Assembly (NCBI GenBank): GCA_905221605.1
Contig: CAJNDS010002157.1
Location: 588,501-652,500 of the forward strand
Source of the DNA: Symbiodinium natans
Lineage: Eukaryota > Sar > Dinophyceae > Suessiales > Symbiodiniaceae
Direction of reading: 5' to 3'
DNA length: 64,000 nucleotides
The position numbers and the translations under genes were made by a program. The notes under the pieces are model-generated. The model did no database searches. It was not told the DNA's origin and saw only the letters and a program-made list of their open reading frames with translations. Shown here one piece after another: positions 13,001 through 25,000 of the stretch (position 1 is the stretch's first letter; each line of letters begins with the position of its first letter).

Positions 13001-16000
13001 AGGGTGTAGGGTTTAGGGTTTAGGGTTTAGGGTTTAGGGTTTAGGGTTTAGGGCTTAGGGACTCCAAGATCGCAACTGCCAGTTTGGTGTTAAATGAAAC
13101 CTTTCATGCCACAGGGAGTGGCAGCTAACGCATCCGGGTTCCTCCTTCTACATAGGGATGCTAACAGGGGATACGTTCACCCCTATGAAGGACTGTTAGT
13201 ATAAGTATAGGGTTCTAACTTAAGGGAGTGTTTAGGGCCTTAGGGTTTAGGGTTTGGGGTTCAAGGGGGGGGGGGGGGGGGGGTGTAGGTGAACCAAGGT
13301 TCCCTAGTACTCCCCACTACTTAAGAACCCTATAACAAAAGCACAGCGCCGAGGGGCATGAACGTTCCAAACCACCAGATGTCCGTGCGGAAGCGGAAAA
13401 GCAAAAACCGCGTGGCGGCGAGAAACCTCGGACTTTTGTGAACAGGGAGGTGAAGAAGGAGCGAGCGTCATCTTTTCCGAGCGTGTCATGTTTTCCTAAA
13501 GCATCTACACCTAGAACAAACGACTGTGCGTTGGATTCGTCGGTCAGGTTCTTGTAGAGTGCATGATCAAGGGAGACATACTCGTCGGACACCTATAAGG
13601 ATGTACCCCGGAGAGGTTCCCGGAACATACTCCTCATATGGACGGCATATATGCCCTTAGGAGATCTTCAAAAGGGGTCCCCAAACCCAAGGTGCAACAC
13701 TAGTGGTCCAAGGTAGAGTCCTATGGCATGATCTTTCAGCATGAAGAGCCTGGCCCCTGATTGGGCATCTTTCTCAGGACTCCCAAGAGTCAGTGACTCA
13801 ACCGCTACCCTCGAGGCGTCTGCGCCTTCAAGTGGGGGGCCGGTAGCCCTAAACCCTAAACCCCTCCTTTTCCCCATGATCCAACGCAAAGTGCCAACCC
13901 CCAAACGAAACAAGGACAGAACCTGAATAATCACGCCGTGAAGGGGCGGTCTGTGTTGGGTACTGGGGGGCGGGGGGGGTGGGCAAGGGTACGGGATTAC
14001 TCGGTTAACCACTAAGCCCCATCGCATGCTTCTGACACCCTTGACATGCAAATTGGGATGTTCCCCCTTATTCTAACAGTCCTTGATAAGGACCATAGGA
14101 CCATAGTACCCCATACTATAATCCCCATTAAGGACTGTAAGTATAAGGGGGGAACACCCCAACCTAAAACCCTAAACCCCAAACCCCAAACCCCAAACCC
14201 TAAACCCCAAGCCCTAAACCCTAAACCCTAAACCCTAAACCTCAACCAACCCTGAAGGCTGTTGACCCCACGAGTAGCCAGGCGTTGCCAGCAGCTGCTT
14301 TCTTCGGCGCCACAAAGGTGGCCCAAATCGCTAAGCTGTAGAAGCAGATCCTAGCTTCGTCATAGGAAGGGGGGGTAGGGTTTAGGGTTTAGGGTTTAGG
14401 GTTTAGGGTTTAGGGTTTAGGGTTTAGGGTTTAGGGTTTAGGGTTTAGGGTTTAGGGTTTAGGGTTTGGGGTTTGGGGTTTGCGGATGTGTTGGGGCGTC
14501 GTCTTGTGACTTGTGGTCATATAAGACATGCGAAGGGCTTTCCAACTCCAAGCGCGCAAGACGAAATGCAGAGACCCTACAAAAAACGAAAGCAGCAATT
14601 TGCTTCCGGGTTTGGGAATGAATTCGCGCGGTGGCAAAAGGAAACCCTCGACCCAAATAAGCCCAAACCCTAAACCCTAAACCCTAAACCCTAAGCCCTA
14701 CACCCTACACCCTACACCCTAAACCCTCGAGCCGGGCATCATCCCGATGAGGAGGAGGACTCCGACCAGGAACCTGAAGGGGGTTGAGAGTTGAGGGGTT
14801 CAGGGATGTAGGTTGGGATGCTTATGGTCCCTAAACCCTAAACCCTAAACCCTAAACCCTAAACCCTAAACCCTAAACCCTAAACCCTAAACCCTAAACC
14901 CTGGGTTTTTTGGGGTGTAGGTTGCCCCATATGCTAACAGTCCTTAGTAGGAATTCAACTTGCGGGTACTAGTATCCCTCTCAAGGCCTTGTTCGCAAAG
15001 GGGGAACATCCCAAGCTGGAGGTTTCGGGGCTTATGGTCTATGTAGGGCTTACCCTAAACCCTAAACCCTAAACCCTCAATACTAAACCCTAAACCCGAG
15101 ACCCTAAACCCTAAACCCTAACTGAACCCTAAACCCCTAAACCCGAAACTTTAAACCCTAGTTTTGGACTCAAGGTCCCTTCATGTACCTTCAACGGCTT
15201 CGTTTTGTCATGGCAGAACGGGCTGGCAGTTTCTGGGCTTACGTCCTGGCCCTGTTGGGGTCGGGCTTACACCCTTGCCGAAACCCCTAAGCCCTCAACC
15301 ATAACCACCCCACAAACGCCGAGTGCTGTACACCCACTTTTGCACCTAAAGGAAGTCGTTTGAAAACCAACGTAGGTGTCCCAATGTGAGTGAAAGAACA
15401 CTCCTAAAGTTAGGGCCCGGTCTCACACAAAAAGAGGAGCTTGCTGGTCTGTGTACGGTTTAGGTTGGTTGGTTGGTTGGTTGGTAGGTAGACACATGCG
15501 TGTCAGTCCAGGGCAGGACATATGCTCACCCTACACCTCATCCATGTGGTCACTGATCATCCCGGCAGATGCCCCAGCCCTCGGAAAAGCCATCAGCCAC
15601 TGCCGCAGCAGCGCAGACATGCCACCGAGAACCCTGCCTATTCAGTGAGCACATGCGCTTTGCCCAACGAGCCTACGACTCTGAGCTGTAGCCGTGAAGG
15701 CTTCGGAGCAGATACAGCTGGCAAGCACAACGACTTGCTCAAATAGCGGAGCCCCCGGCTGTACATTGAGTATGCTCAAGCTGTCGCATGGCATGCAGGG
15801 GCGCCTGCATGTTTCAAAGTGACTGCACCGGCAGACAACGTGCGAGTGGATGCTCGAATAACGCCTGTCACAGAAAATACACCGCAAGATGGCAGCCCTG
15901 GATGGCCGATGATCGATGTGCCCTAGACGAATGAACCCGCAGCGCAGCAGCAAGAGGTCTCTGTGCCCGAGGAGGCTCGCCCACGCCACGTTCAGTTTGA

Positions 16001-19000
16001 AGGCAGCGCGTAACTGCGAAGAAGGGGCATCACAAAGGGCCAGGTAGCACAAAGGCAAAGTATGCTTTGCAACAGCTGCCTTCCAAGCCAGGGTGGAAGA
16101 GTACTGCACCGTTTCGCGCACATACAGCTGATAGGTGGGATGTGCACGGCGGCAGGATGCCCAAACAGGCCAGTCTAAGACAGACCATTTTTCCAGAAGC
16201 TGCAGCGAGGCTTTTGCCCAATTGTTAGACTGCAGAAGATGTGCCTGGGCGAAGCAAAGGCCCGCCAGGGACTCACCATTCTGTAGCCACAGAGCGTGCC
16301 GCACGGCTGCAACTTCCAGGGCGACCCTGGCAGGGGCGCAGAACTCCCAGCCAAGTTCACCTCGACACACCTCTGCCGAGCGCCACCTGCTAGAACCTAG
16401 GAGCATCCGTGCCCAGGAGTTGTATGACTCAGTGAGGACTGCCAGGGAGTCCTCATGAACTCCCCAGAGCCAGCGGCCAAACTTGAGGGCAGGCTCAATT
16501 TTCAGATCGAAAATCAAACAAGCCATGACAAGAGGAATGCGACGGCCCGAGACCAGGCTGCACAGGGCTTGTACTGAGCTGTGGCAGGAGCCGCAACACT
16601 TCCTAGCATGAGGTAGGGTTTAGGGTTTAGGGTTAGGGCAAAATTGCCCTGGGGGGCTGAGTTGTCTATCTAGGTAGGACCCTTTCGGGGCTTTTAACAC
16701 TCAAGAAGGGCAAAAGACAAGGTTTCCTACTCAACTGCTAAGTAGACCAGAGGTCAACAAACATAGGCAGCACACACTCCAGGCTCTAATGCTGCGGAGA
16801 CAAGGGGACTCGAGCTGCTTAGGGTTTAGGGGTCAAGGGCGAGGCTGTGGGTTCTAAGCGGTTTCTCATCTCTCAGAGGTGGCGGGCGGGAAGGGCGACA
16901 CAGCAACAAATGGTTGCGATCTTACACAGCTAGGTTAGGGTTTAGGCGTCTACGCCCCCCCCCAGGTTCCCCCCCCCATAGTTAAGGCTATTCAAAGATA
17001 ATTAAGCCAAACTAAGGTTATTTAAGGGGGAAACCTAGGGACTTCTAAACCCCAACCCTACACCCTACACGCTAAACCCTGAACCCTAAACCCTAACGGG
17101 GACTTACGGAAGGGTGCAGCTGAAGTTGCATGGGTGTGTGCTCTTCACTCTCGAAGCAGAAGATGCCATTGTGCTCGAGCATGCCGCTCTTGCCGTTCCT
17201 CTACTGAACTTGGGGAACCCTGGGAAAACATGATGATTCTAGCCCGTTTCTTAGGAATTAATTAAACCCTAAACCCTAAACCCTAAACCCTAAACCCTAA
17301 ACCCTAAACCCTAAACCCTAAACCCTAAACCCTAAACCTTAGAGATGTTCTCAAGTATCTCCAAGGGTCGGGTGGGTGTAGCACATCATGGGCGACAGCG
17401 CGACCTTGCTGTAGATGGTGAAGGTGACCTGGACCGGCTCAGGCAGCTTCTCAGATGCCACAGCAGCGATTCAGGGACTCCCCCGGCTAGCTGAATTCAG
17501 AAGAGCTGTATGTTTGGGGTTTAGGGTTTAGGGTTTAGGGTTTAGGGTTTAGGGTTTAGGGTTTAGGGTTTAGGGTTTATATGCATATATGTATGTATCA
17601 GAAAGTGAGGGACCTGGCGGGTAAGCTTGCGACTTGCAAAATAAAATACTCGGCCACTTACTTGGGGCTTCATGTTCGGGTGAGGAGCGTGGTCTCTAGG
17701 CTGGCAGCATCGTGCCTTCAGGCTTTCACGCCCTAAACCCTTTTGACCCCGCGAGCTCAAGCCTCAAACAGTAAACCCTAAACCCTACACCCTTTTTGCC
17801 CCGGCCCAGCTCTGACGTGCCCTAAACCCCAAACCCAAAACCCAAAACCCCAAACCCTAAACCCTAGAGCCACTGGACCTGGATGAACTGGCCCATGGTC
17901 GAGATGAGCTTGCCGCTCTCGAATCGCCATCGGGTTGGTAAAAGCTTGCTCAGGAAATTGCAGATGAGCCTGCTCGGGTTTAGCGGTTTAGGGGTTCAGG
18001 GGGTTAGGGGTTAGGGGTTAGGGGTTTAGGGTTTAGGGTGCGCGGGCCCAACCAAAAAGGCCTACATGCAGCTCCCCGATGCAAAACAATCGGTGTTATT
18101 GAGGGGTATAACGAGGGGCCCTTAGAAGGGACCCTTTATCTTCTTCCCCTATGTAACCCCTGTATATCCTTATATAGTCCCTATATACCTAAGTCAGGTA
18201 GCCCGCAAATACCCCCTAAATAAACCCTAAGGTCCCTGACAAGGGTCCCTTCGTTAGTCCCTTGATGAAGTAGGATACAGTACCCCTCTTTTTTGGGGTT
18301 CCCTGTTGAAGGGGATTTTGCTTAATTTGGCGTACATAGGGGTGCACGCGCCCATTTTGGGACGCGCCCCAAAAGGCGTGTGAGTGAAATACCTTGAACT
18401 TCAGGGACATTAGTCATCAAGTGCCTTCTTGAGTCCTGCTTCAGCGACTGAAAGAGGAGACTTCTGCGACCCTGCAGCCCAAAACTCCTCTTTAGGGTCC
18501 CGGGTTTACCTCAAGAAACAATTCAAAGTCGACCCTGCTTGCAAAAGAGCCCTAAGCCCCAAGCCCCAAGCCCCAAGCCCTAAGCCCTAAACCCTAAACC
18601 CTAAACCCTAAACCCTAAATCCTAAACCCTAAACCCTAAACCCTCACAAAAAGAGCCGAGGGGCAGCCACACGAGAGCGCACGGGAGCATGGCGGAAGTG
18701 ATCATGTAGCCGGACACCGGTGAGCTCGAGACGCAGTCGAACCCAATGGCCTGTGAAAAAGGGTTTAGGGTTTAGGGTTTAGGGTGTAGGGTTTAGGGTT
18801 TAGGGTTGGGTTTTAGGGCTTAGGGTTTGGGTATAATAGCTGGGGTACTAGAAGTTGTATTCAGCCCACGAGCTTGTTTAAAACATGGTTTCTAGGGCAA
18901 TCTCCCCGCCCCCCCCCCCCCCCCCCCCCCCTACAATTAGGGAAGAAGAGTACAGTACCACTAATCGTGCTAGAGCCGAACAGCACGGGATTGGCGATCA

Positions 19001-22000
19001 AGGAAACAAATCAACAACAAGCCCTGATGGCCCCACGAAAACGGCAGATTAGGGGTCTAGGGTTTGATAATTCCACGAACAAGCAAGGAGCTTGGAATTG
19101 CAGCCTTAGCACTTAAGGGTAGGCCCCAGATGATGCAGCCCCAAACCCCTGAACCCTAAACCGGAGGAGCATTCTTGAATGGGTGCAAAAGCCAGTCCTG
19201 CAAGTCAAGAGTGAAGACGCTCATGAGATCGAACATCCACTGAAGCCTTTCGCGGATTACTGGCTGGGGGCTTCCACACAACATGTACCTTTGCGGGGGT
19301 TGCTACCCTAAGGATATGATTAGAGTATGCATTTTGGGGTGAATTCTGCGAATCCCGATTCTCTGAAGGAAATACCGAGCCCCTCCCGCAGGGTTCCGAC
19401 GCCTAGTTGCCTAGTTCGTCGGGTTTTGAAAGCTTCGTCTAGGTTGGGCTTGCAAAGATGGTTAGAGCTGCGGTTTAGGGTTTAGGGTTTAGGGTTTAGG
19501 GTTTAGGCGGTTGTGGTCTCGGGCACTCCTCCTCCCTGTGCCTGGACGATCCACCCCTATTCTCTGGGAAAATCGTCAGGGGCTCATATAAGGTTAGGGT
19601 TCAGGGTTTGGGGCTTAGGGTCACCCAAAATAGGGGTAGCCCGAACATACCCCTAAAGTATGACGACCCCTGCTATAGGAACGCCATAAAGGATGCGGAT
19701 CCCTACTTGGGGAACCCCCCATCACAACGCCCTAAACCCTAAGCCCTAAGCCCTAAACCCTAAGCCCTGAATCACCTACGTATGTCCCTCAGTGGCTTCA
19801 GCCAAGCAGCTCAGACGGCCACGAGAACGATATGTAGCCCACGATTCCAACATTCCTCGAACCAAAAGGACCCAGGAACTTGTTAAACCCTAAACCCTAA
19901 ACCGGGTGATACAAATGGATTCAGGGTTTAGGGTTTGTGTTTAGGGGTTTAGGTGTTGGGGGGCAACAGCTTTAGGGGTTAAGGTCTAGCCAGGCAACTG
20001 CAGGATGAACTGCAGGAGGGAACCAACACTGTGAAGCCTTAGGGTTTGGGGTTGAGGGTTTAATTAGGGTTTAGGGTTTAGGGTTTAGGGTTTAGGGTTT
20101 AGGGTAGGGCTTAGGGTTTGTGTTTAGGGGTTTAGGGTTTAGGGTTTAGGGTTTAGAACTTATCTGCATCTCAAGGTTGCCCTCTACGCACAAAGAGGTT
20201 GCCACCTGGTACGCATCTCGACTTGTGCGTCAGGGATGGGGGGTCAGGGTCTCCTAACAATCGCTGCTAGATGGTCTCAACTGCCGTGCCGGTGGGGGGT
20301 CTAAGCATGTCGCAGGACTGATTCAACCTCAATCTCCAGACCAAGAGAAAAAACTGAGCCCTAAGTCCTACATAAGCCCCGCACCCGAAAAACACTAAGC
20401 CCCAAGCTCTAAGCCCTAAGCCCTAAACCCTAACTCCCAAACCCTAAGCCCTAAGCCCTAAGCCCTCAGCCCTAAGCCCTAAACCCTAAACCCTAAACCC
20501 TAAACCCTACTCACTCATGTCTAATCATAAAGTCCTTGGGAGGCAGTGAAAGGGAAGAGCCCTGGCTGCATGCTCGGCTAAGGCGTGTGGATGAGGTCAG
20601 GGTTCACCGTCGGGCTTAGGGTTTAGGGTTTAGGGTTTAGGGTCTAGGGTTTAGGGTTTAGGGTTTAGGGTTTAGGGTTTAGGGTTTAGGGTTTAGGGTT
20701 TAGGGTTTAGGGTTCGGGGTTTAGGGTTTAGGGTGTAGGGTTTAGGGTTTGGGGTTTAGGGTTTAGGGTTTAGGATTTAAGGTTCAGGCCTCAGGGCTTG
20801 GGGCAGAAGCAACGCTAGCAGACGCAGAGGGGTAGGTTGCAGCTTTGCAGAGGACCAGCTTCTTAAAGGAGGAAGCAGCAAAACATGATCCTCCTGAAAT
20901 CCTCCTTAACGAAAATTGGCTAGCTCTTAGTAGGGAATGAGGGAATTCGGGTCCTATTCTTTGACCCGTTAAGGAATTATGTAGGCTACCTCATTCCCTC
21001 AATCCCTTCTTAGAACCTCCCACCACCCTAAACCCTAAACCCTAAACCCTAAACCCTAAACCCTCGAAAATTGCCACCAAGACTCTGCACCATGCTGATG
21101 GTCATAGCCAGTGCACAGGAGGTTGCCAGCATCGTGGTCGCTTTGGCCGTCTGCCTGGGGTTAGGGTTTAGGGTTTAGGGTTTAGGGTTTAGGGTTTAGG
21201 GTTTAGGGTTTAGGGTTCCTTTGGTTTCCGAGTGTCGGGCGCAAGAGGCTGCTGGACTGCACATGAAGCCATGAGTCTACTGATGAACCCCTTCTTGCTG
21301 CCAGGGCGTGCCAGAACAAGCCGAACCCCCCAACCCTACCGCTAAAGCCATCAAATCCTAAACCCTAAACCCTAAACCCCAAACTCTAAACCCTAAACCC
21401 TAAACCCTACCCGCTAAAGCCTCTCAAGTCCGAAACGCCCAACCCAACCGAGCGGCCTCATGTTCATCATGTAGTAGAGCGTGGGGACGGACCCCATACC
21501 GAAGAGGGCAGCAAGCACCCATCCCGCCATGCTGAATGCCCTTAGTCGACTCCTAGTCCTAAACCCTAAACCCTAAACCCTAAACCCTAAACCCTAAACC
21601 CTAAACCCTAAACCCTAAACCCTAAACCCCTAAACCCCTAAACCCTAAACCCCTAAACCCCTAAACCCCTGAACCCCTAAACCCCTAAACCCCTAAACCC
21701 CTAAACCCCTAAACCCCTAAACCCCTAAACCCCAAAACCCCTAAACCCCAAAACCCCTAAACCCCTAAACCCTAGACCCTAAGCCCTAAACCCTTGTTTC
21801 TTGTTCCGAGCCCTTATAGCGCATCTATTCTTACGACCTGGTTGCTGAGTACCCTGGGCCAAAAAAGGTTAACCTTTCAACTGTGGCAGTTTTATGTATA
21901 CCCCAAAAAGGTAAGGCTACCTACTCAAAGCTACTCATATAATCTTGCTGGGCTGCACGGGAGGCCTGTGGCATTTCAGAAAAAATCGTACTCAGTACTC

Positions 22001-25000
22001 GCCAGGAGGCGTGCACTCTGAGCAGCCGTCGGTGTCCCAGGACTTGCCATCCGGGCAATGAGTGCACGGAACTCCTATGAGTTCATCCGCGCAGGTGCCA
22101 GGCAAACCACCTGAGGGTGTCCGAGAGTAAGAGGCCACCTTGTTGGGGTTCTTCTTATACTATTTGGGGCGTATATTAGGGGTCCCTTACCTTCGTAACT
22201 CCCCACCTGGACAAAACTCACCGGGAAGACACTTGTACACACTGAAAGGGGCAGTCGCCTCACTGAAATATCCGCTCACGATGTCGGCGGTGCGACTGCC
22301 ATTGCATATCAGCCCCTCTCCACATGCCATGCACTGGCCCTCTTCATAGCGAGTGTTGCCAGGGCACACTATGCATTGCCCCTGATACAAATGCCCCTGG
22401 CACTGGCATGCGTCCTCAGTGATGGCGGCAGAAAACCCAGTGGTGCGCCCTGGTGGACATTCCTCACATTCTGCCAGGCCTTTCTGTGGCCCATATCGCC
22501 CCAGGGGGCACGTGTCACAAGCTGTGGAGGAAGTGTCGTTTGCGTAGAATCCTGGCGTGCACGAGTCGCAGCTATCAGCGCCGAGGACATTGCTGTAGCT
22601 TCCGGCGCTGCATGGGCGGCAGCTTGCCATGCTGCTGTCATTGGCGTAGGAGCCCACATCACACGGCTGGCACTCCACCATGCCTGCCACGGCAAAACGG
22701 CCAGGTGCACAAGCAACGCAGCCAAGCTGCACCGAGAAAACCGTTCCTGCAAAGCATTGGCTTATGCGGTCTGCAGGTACCCATGCGTCGTTCAAGTTGC
22801 ACTGCCCTGTGCTGCACGGCACCCTCTTGCTGCTGTCGCTGGGGCTCCAGATCACATCCGTAAACCATGTAATCCCATCACTGGTCCGCAGACCCAACTC
22901 CACGAACTCGCTCCCGATCCCCCCTTGAAATTGACGGATGAGCCTCACTTCTCCAATAACCAAACTTTATTATTCCTACTAAATAAGGAAACCCAAAAAG
23001 TTAAAAGTTCAGCTGTTGGAGAAGGAGCTGAACACCATCGCGATCGCCGTACGAGGGTGGGACGGTCGTCGGCTCGATGCTGTTGAATTGGCGCACCCGA
23101 CCTGTCAAGCCCATGTAGTCCATGTGCACGGACAGGTTGAACAAGGCCTCCCAGAGGGTCCATTTTGTACTGCTATGGAATTAGGTACCCCAAAACCATA
23201 CCATACGATTATGGAATTAGGTACACAAGAGCCATACTAAGTAGGGTTTTGGGGTACCTCTAATTCCAGAAATGGTACTACAAATGGACCCTCTGGGCCT
23301 GCTGAGACTCAACCGTCCCAAAGGATGCCAACGAGTTGTTCTGGTCGATCAGATAGGCATGAAGCACGCCGGCCAAATGCCACAGCGAATCGTAGAAGTA
23401 GCCCGTCCACAAATCATCGCACGCGCCTTGTCCGTTTGCAAACTGCTGACATCGGAGGTTGTACTCCTCGCGGGTCGACAGAGATGACACAAGGCCATAT
23501 GCCCTGGTTCAGAGGGTTCCCAGCACACCTCAAGAAACAAAGCTCCTATACTGAAGTTGTAGCTCAGACACATCGGATATGTCTGACAACACGCGGCCCG
23601 ACAAACCATGCACCGCGCTGGTACTCCTAGCGGGCACAAGGAATCCTAATAGGTTCACGTTGAATGTTTTTGAAGGGGGGCCCAGGGGATGCGGAAGGAA
23701 TAATATGCCCTTGAACTTGAACACGTTTTGCTGAGAAAACATGGCGGGGGCCATGCCGGAATGCTGCCAAGAGCCCGGCCCTAAACCCACACCCTGTTGC
23801 CCGAACCCCTGACCTAAGCTCAAACCCTACACGCGAAACCCGAAAACCCTAAACCCCCGAAACCTGACCCAAGCCTCACCCCCCCCCCCCCCCCCCTCCC
23901 AAAACCCACAACCATTTCGTCCCCCAGGCACCGGATGGGCAATCTGCCGCTGATCATGAGCCCACCAGACACCCTCAAGAGCTGCTCCGCCGTGCAGGGG
24001 CATTCCTCAGTTGCTTTGTAGGGTTTTAGGGTTTAGGGGGCTTAGTTACCCTAAACCCTAAACCCTAAACCCTACCCGAATTTCATCCTACTTATTGGTA
24101 CCGATGAACCTTCAAGTAGGCTCCTGGTCTTTCCTTGCCACCCGCACTGCGCGCACTTAGGGCTTGTAACACATCAGCTCTTCTGAGAGTGGCCAAAAAT
24201 CAGGATCTCCATCTTCAAATTGATTTGGGGGTGTACGATACTAGGGGTACCATACTGGGTTTAGGGTTTAGGGTTTAGGGTTTAGGGTTTAGGGTTTAGG
24301 GTTTAGGGTTTAGCGTTTAGGGTATTCGGGGTATTCGGGGTCCCCTTTTTCGTAAACCCCCAGCCGGGATGAACCGTTCGCCCTAATATCATGGGTTCCG
24401 CTACTACCCCCCTCTATACTACCCCCTCTAAGTTCCCTGAGTGGTTAAGGCTATGTAAGAGTAATTAAGCCCAATTAAGGTTAGTTAAGGGGGAAGCTAG
24501 GGGGGGGGGGGGGTAGTATAGAGGGGGTGGCAGGGAAACTTATGATAAATCCAAGCCCTTTTGCATCTGGGCTCGCAAAGGCCGCCTAAACCCAAACCCT
24601 CAACTCCTTTTGCATCCCGGCTTGGGGCATCGGCCGGGAACCCTAAACCCTAAACCCTAAACCCTAAACCCTAGATTCAAACAGACCCTGAACCCTCTAA
24701 GCCCAAAAACTGAGCGGAGTAGGGGGCAGCTGCGCGGAGAGCAGTTCAGTGGACGCGGTTTCGGGTTTCGGGTTAGGGTTTAGGGTTTAGGGTTTCGGGT
24801 TTAGGGTTTCGGGTTAGGGTTTCGGGTTTAGGGTTGAGGGTGGTTTAGGGTTTAGGGTTTAGGGTTGGGGGTTTGTAGGGTTTAGGGTTGGGGGTTTGTA
24901 GGGTTTAGGGTTGGGGGTTTGTAGGGTTTCGGGTCCATACACGATGGAACACATCCAGTTGTTTATCGTCAGCTTGAGCTACCAAAGAAGCTGTCCGACT

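Noticed and set aside
22376-23086. 236-aa plus-strand ORF over the cysteine-rich exon
   Set aside because: It is the antisense shadow of the minus-strand frame that carries the clear cysteine and flytrap patterns.
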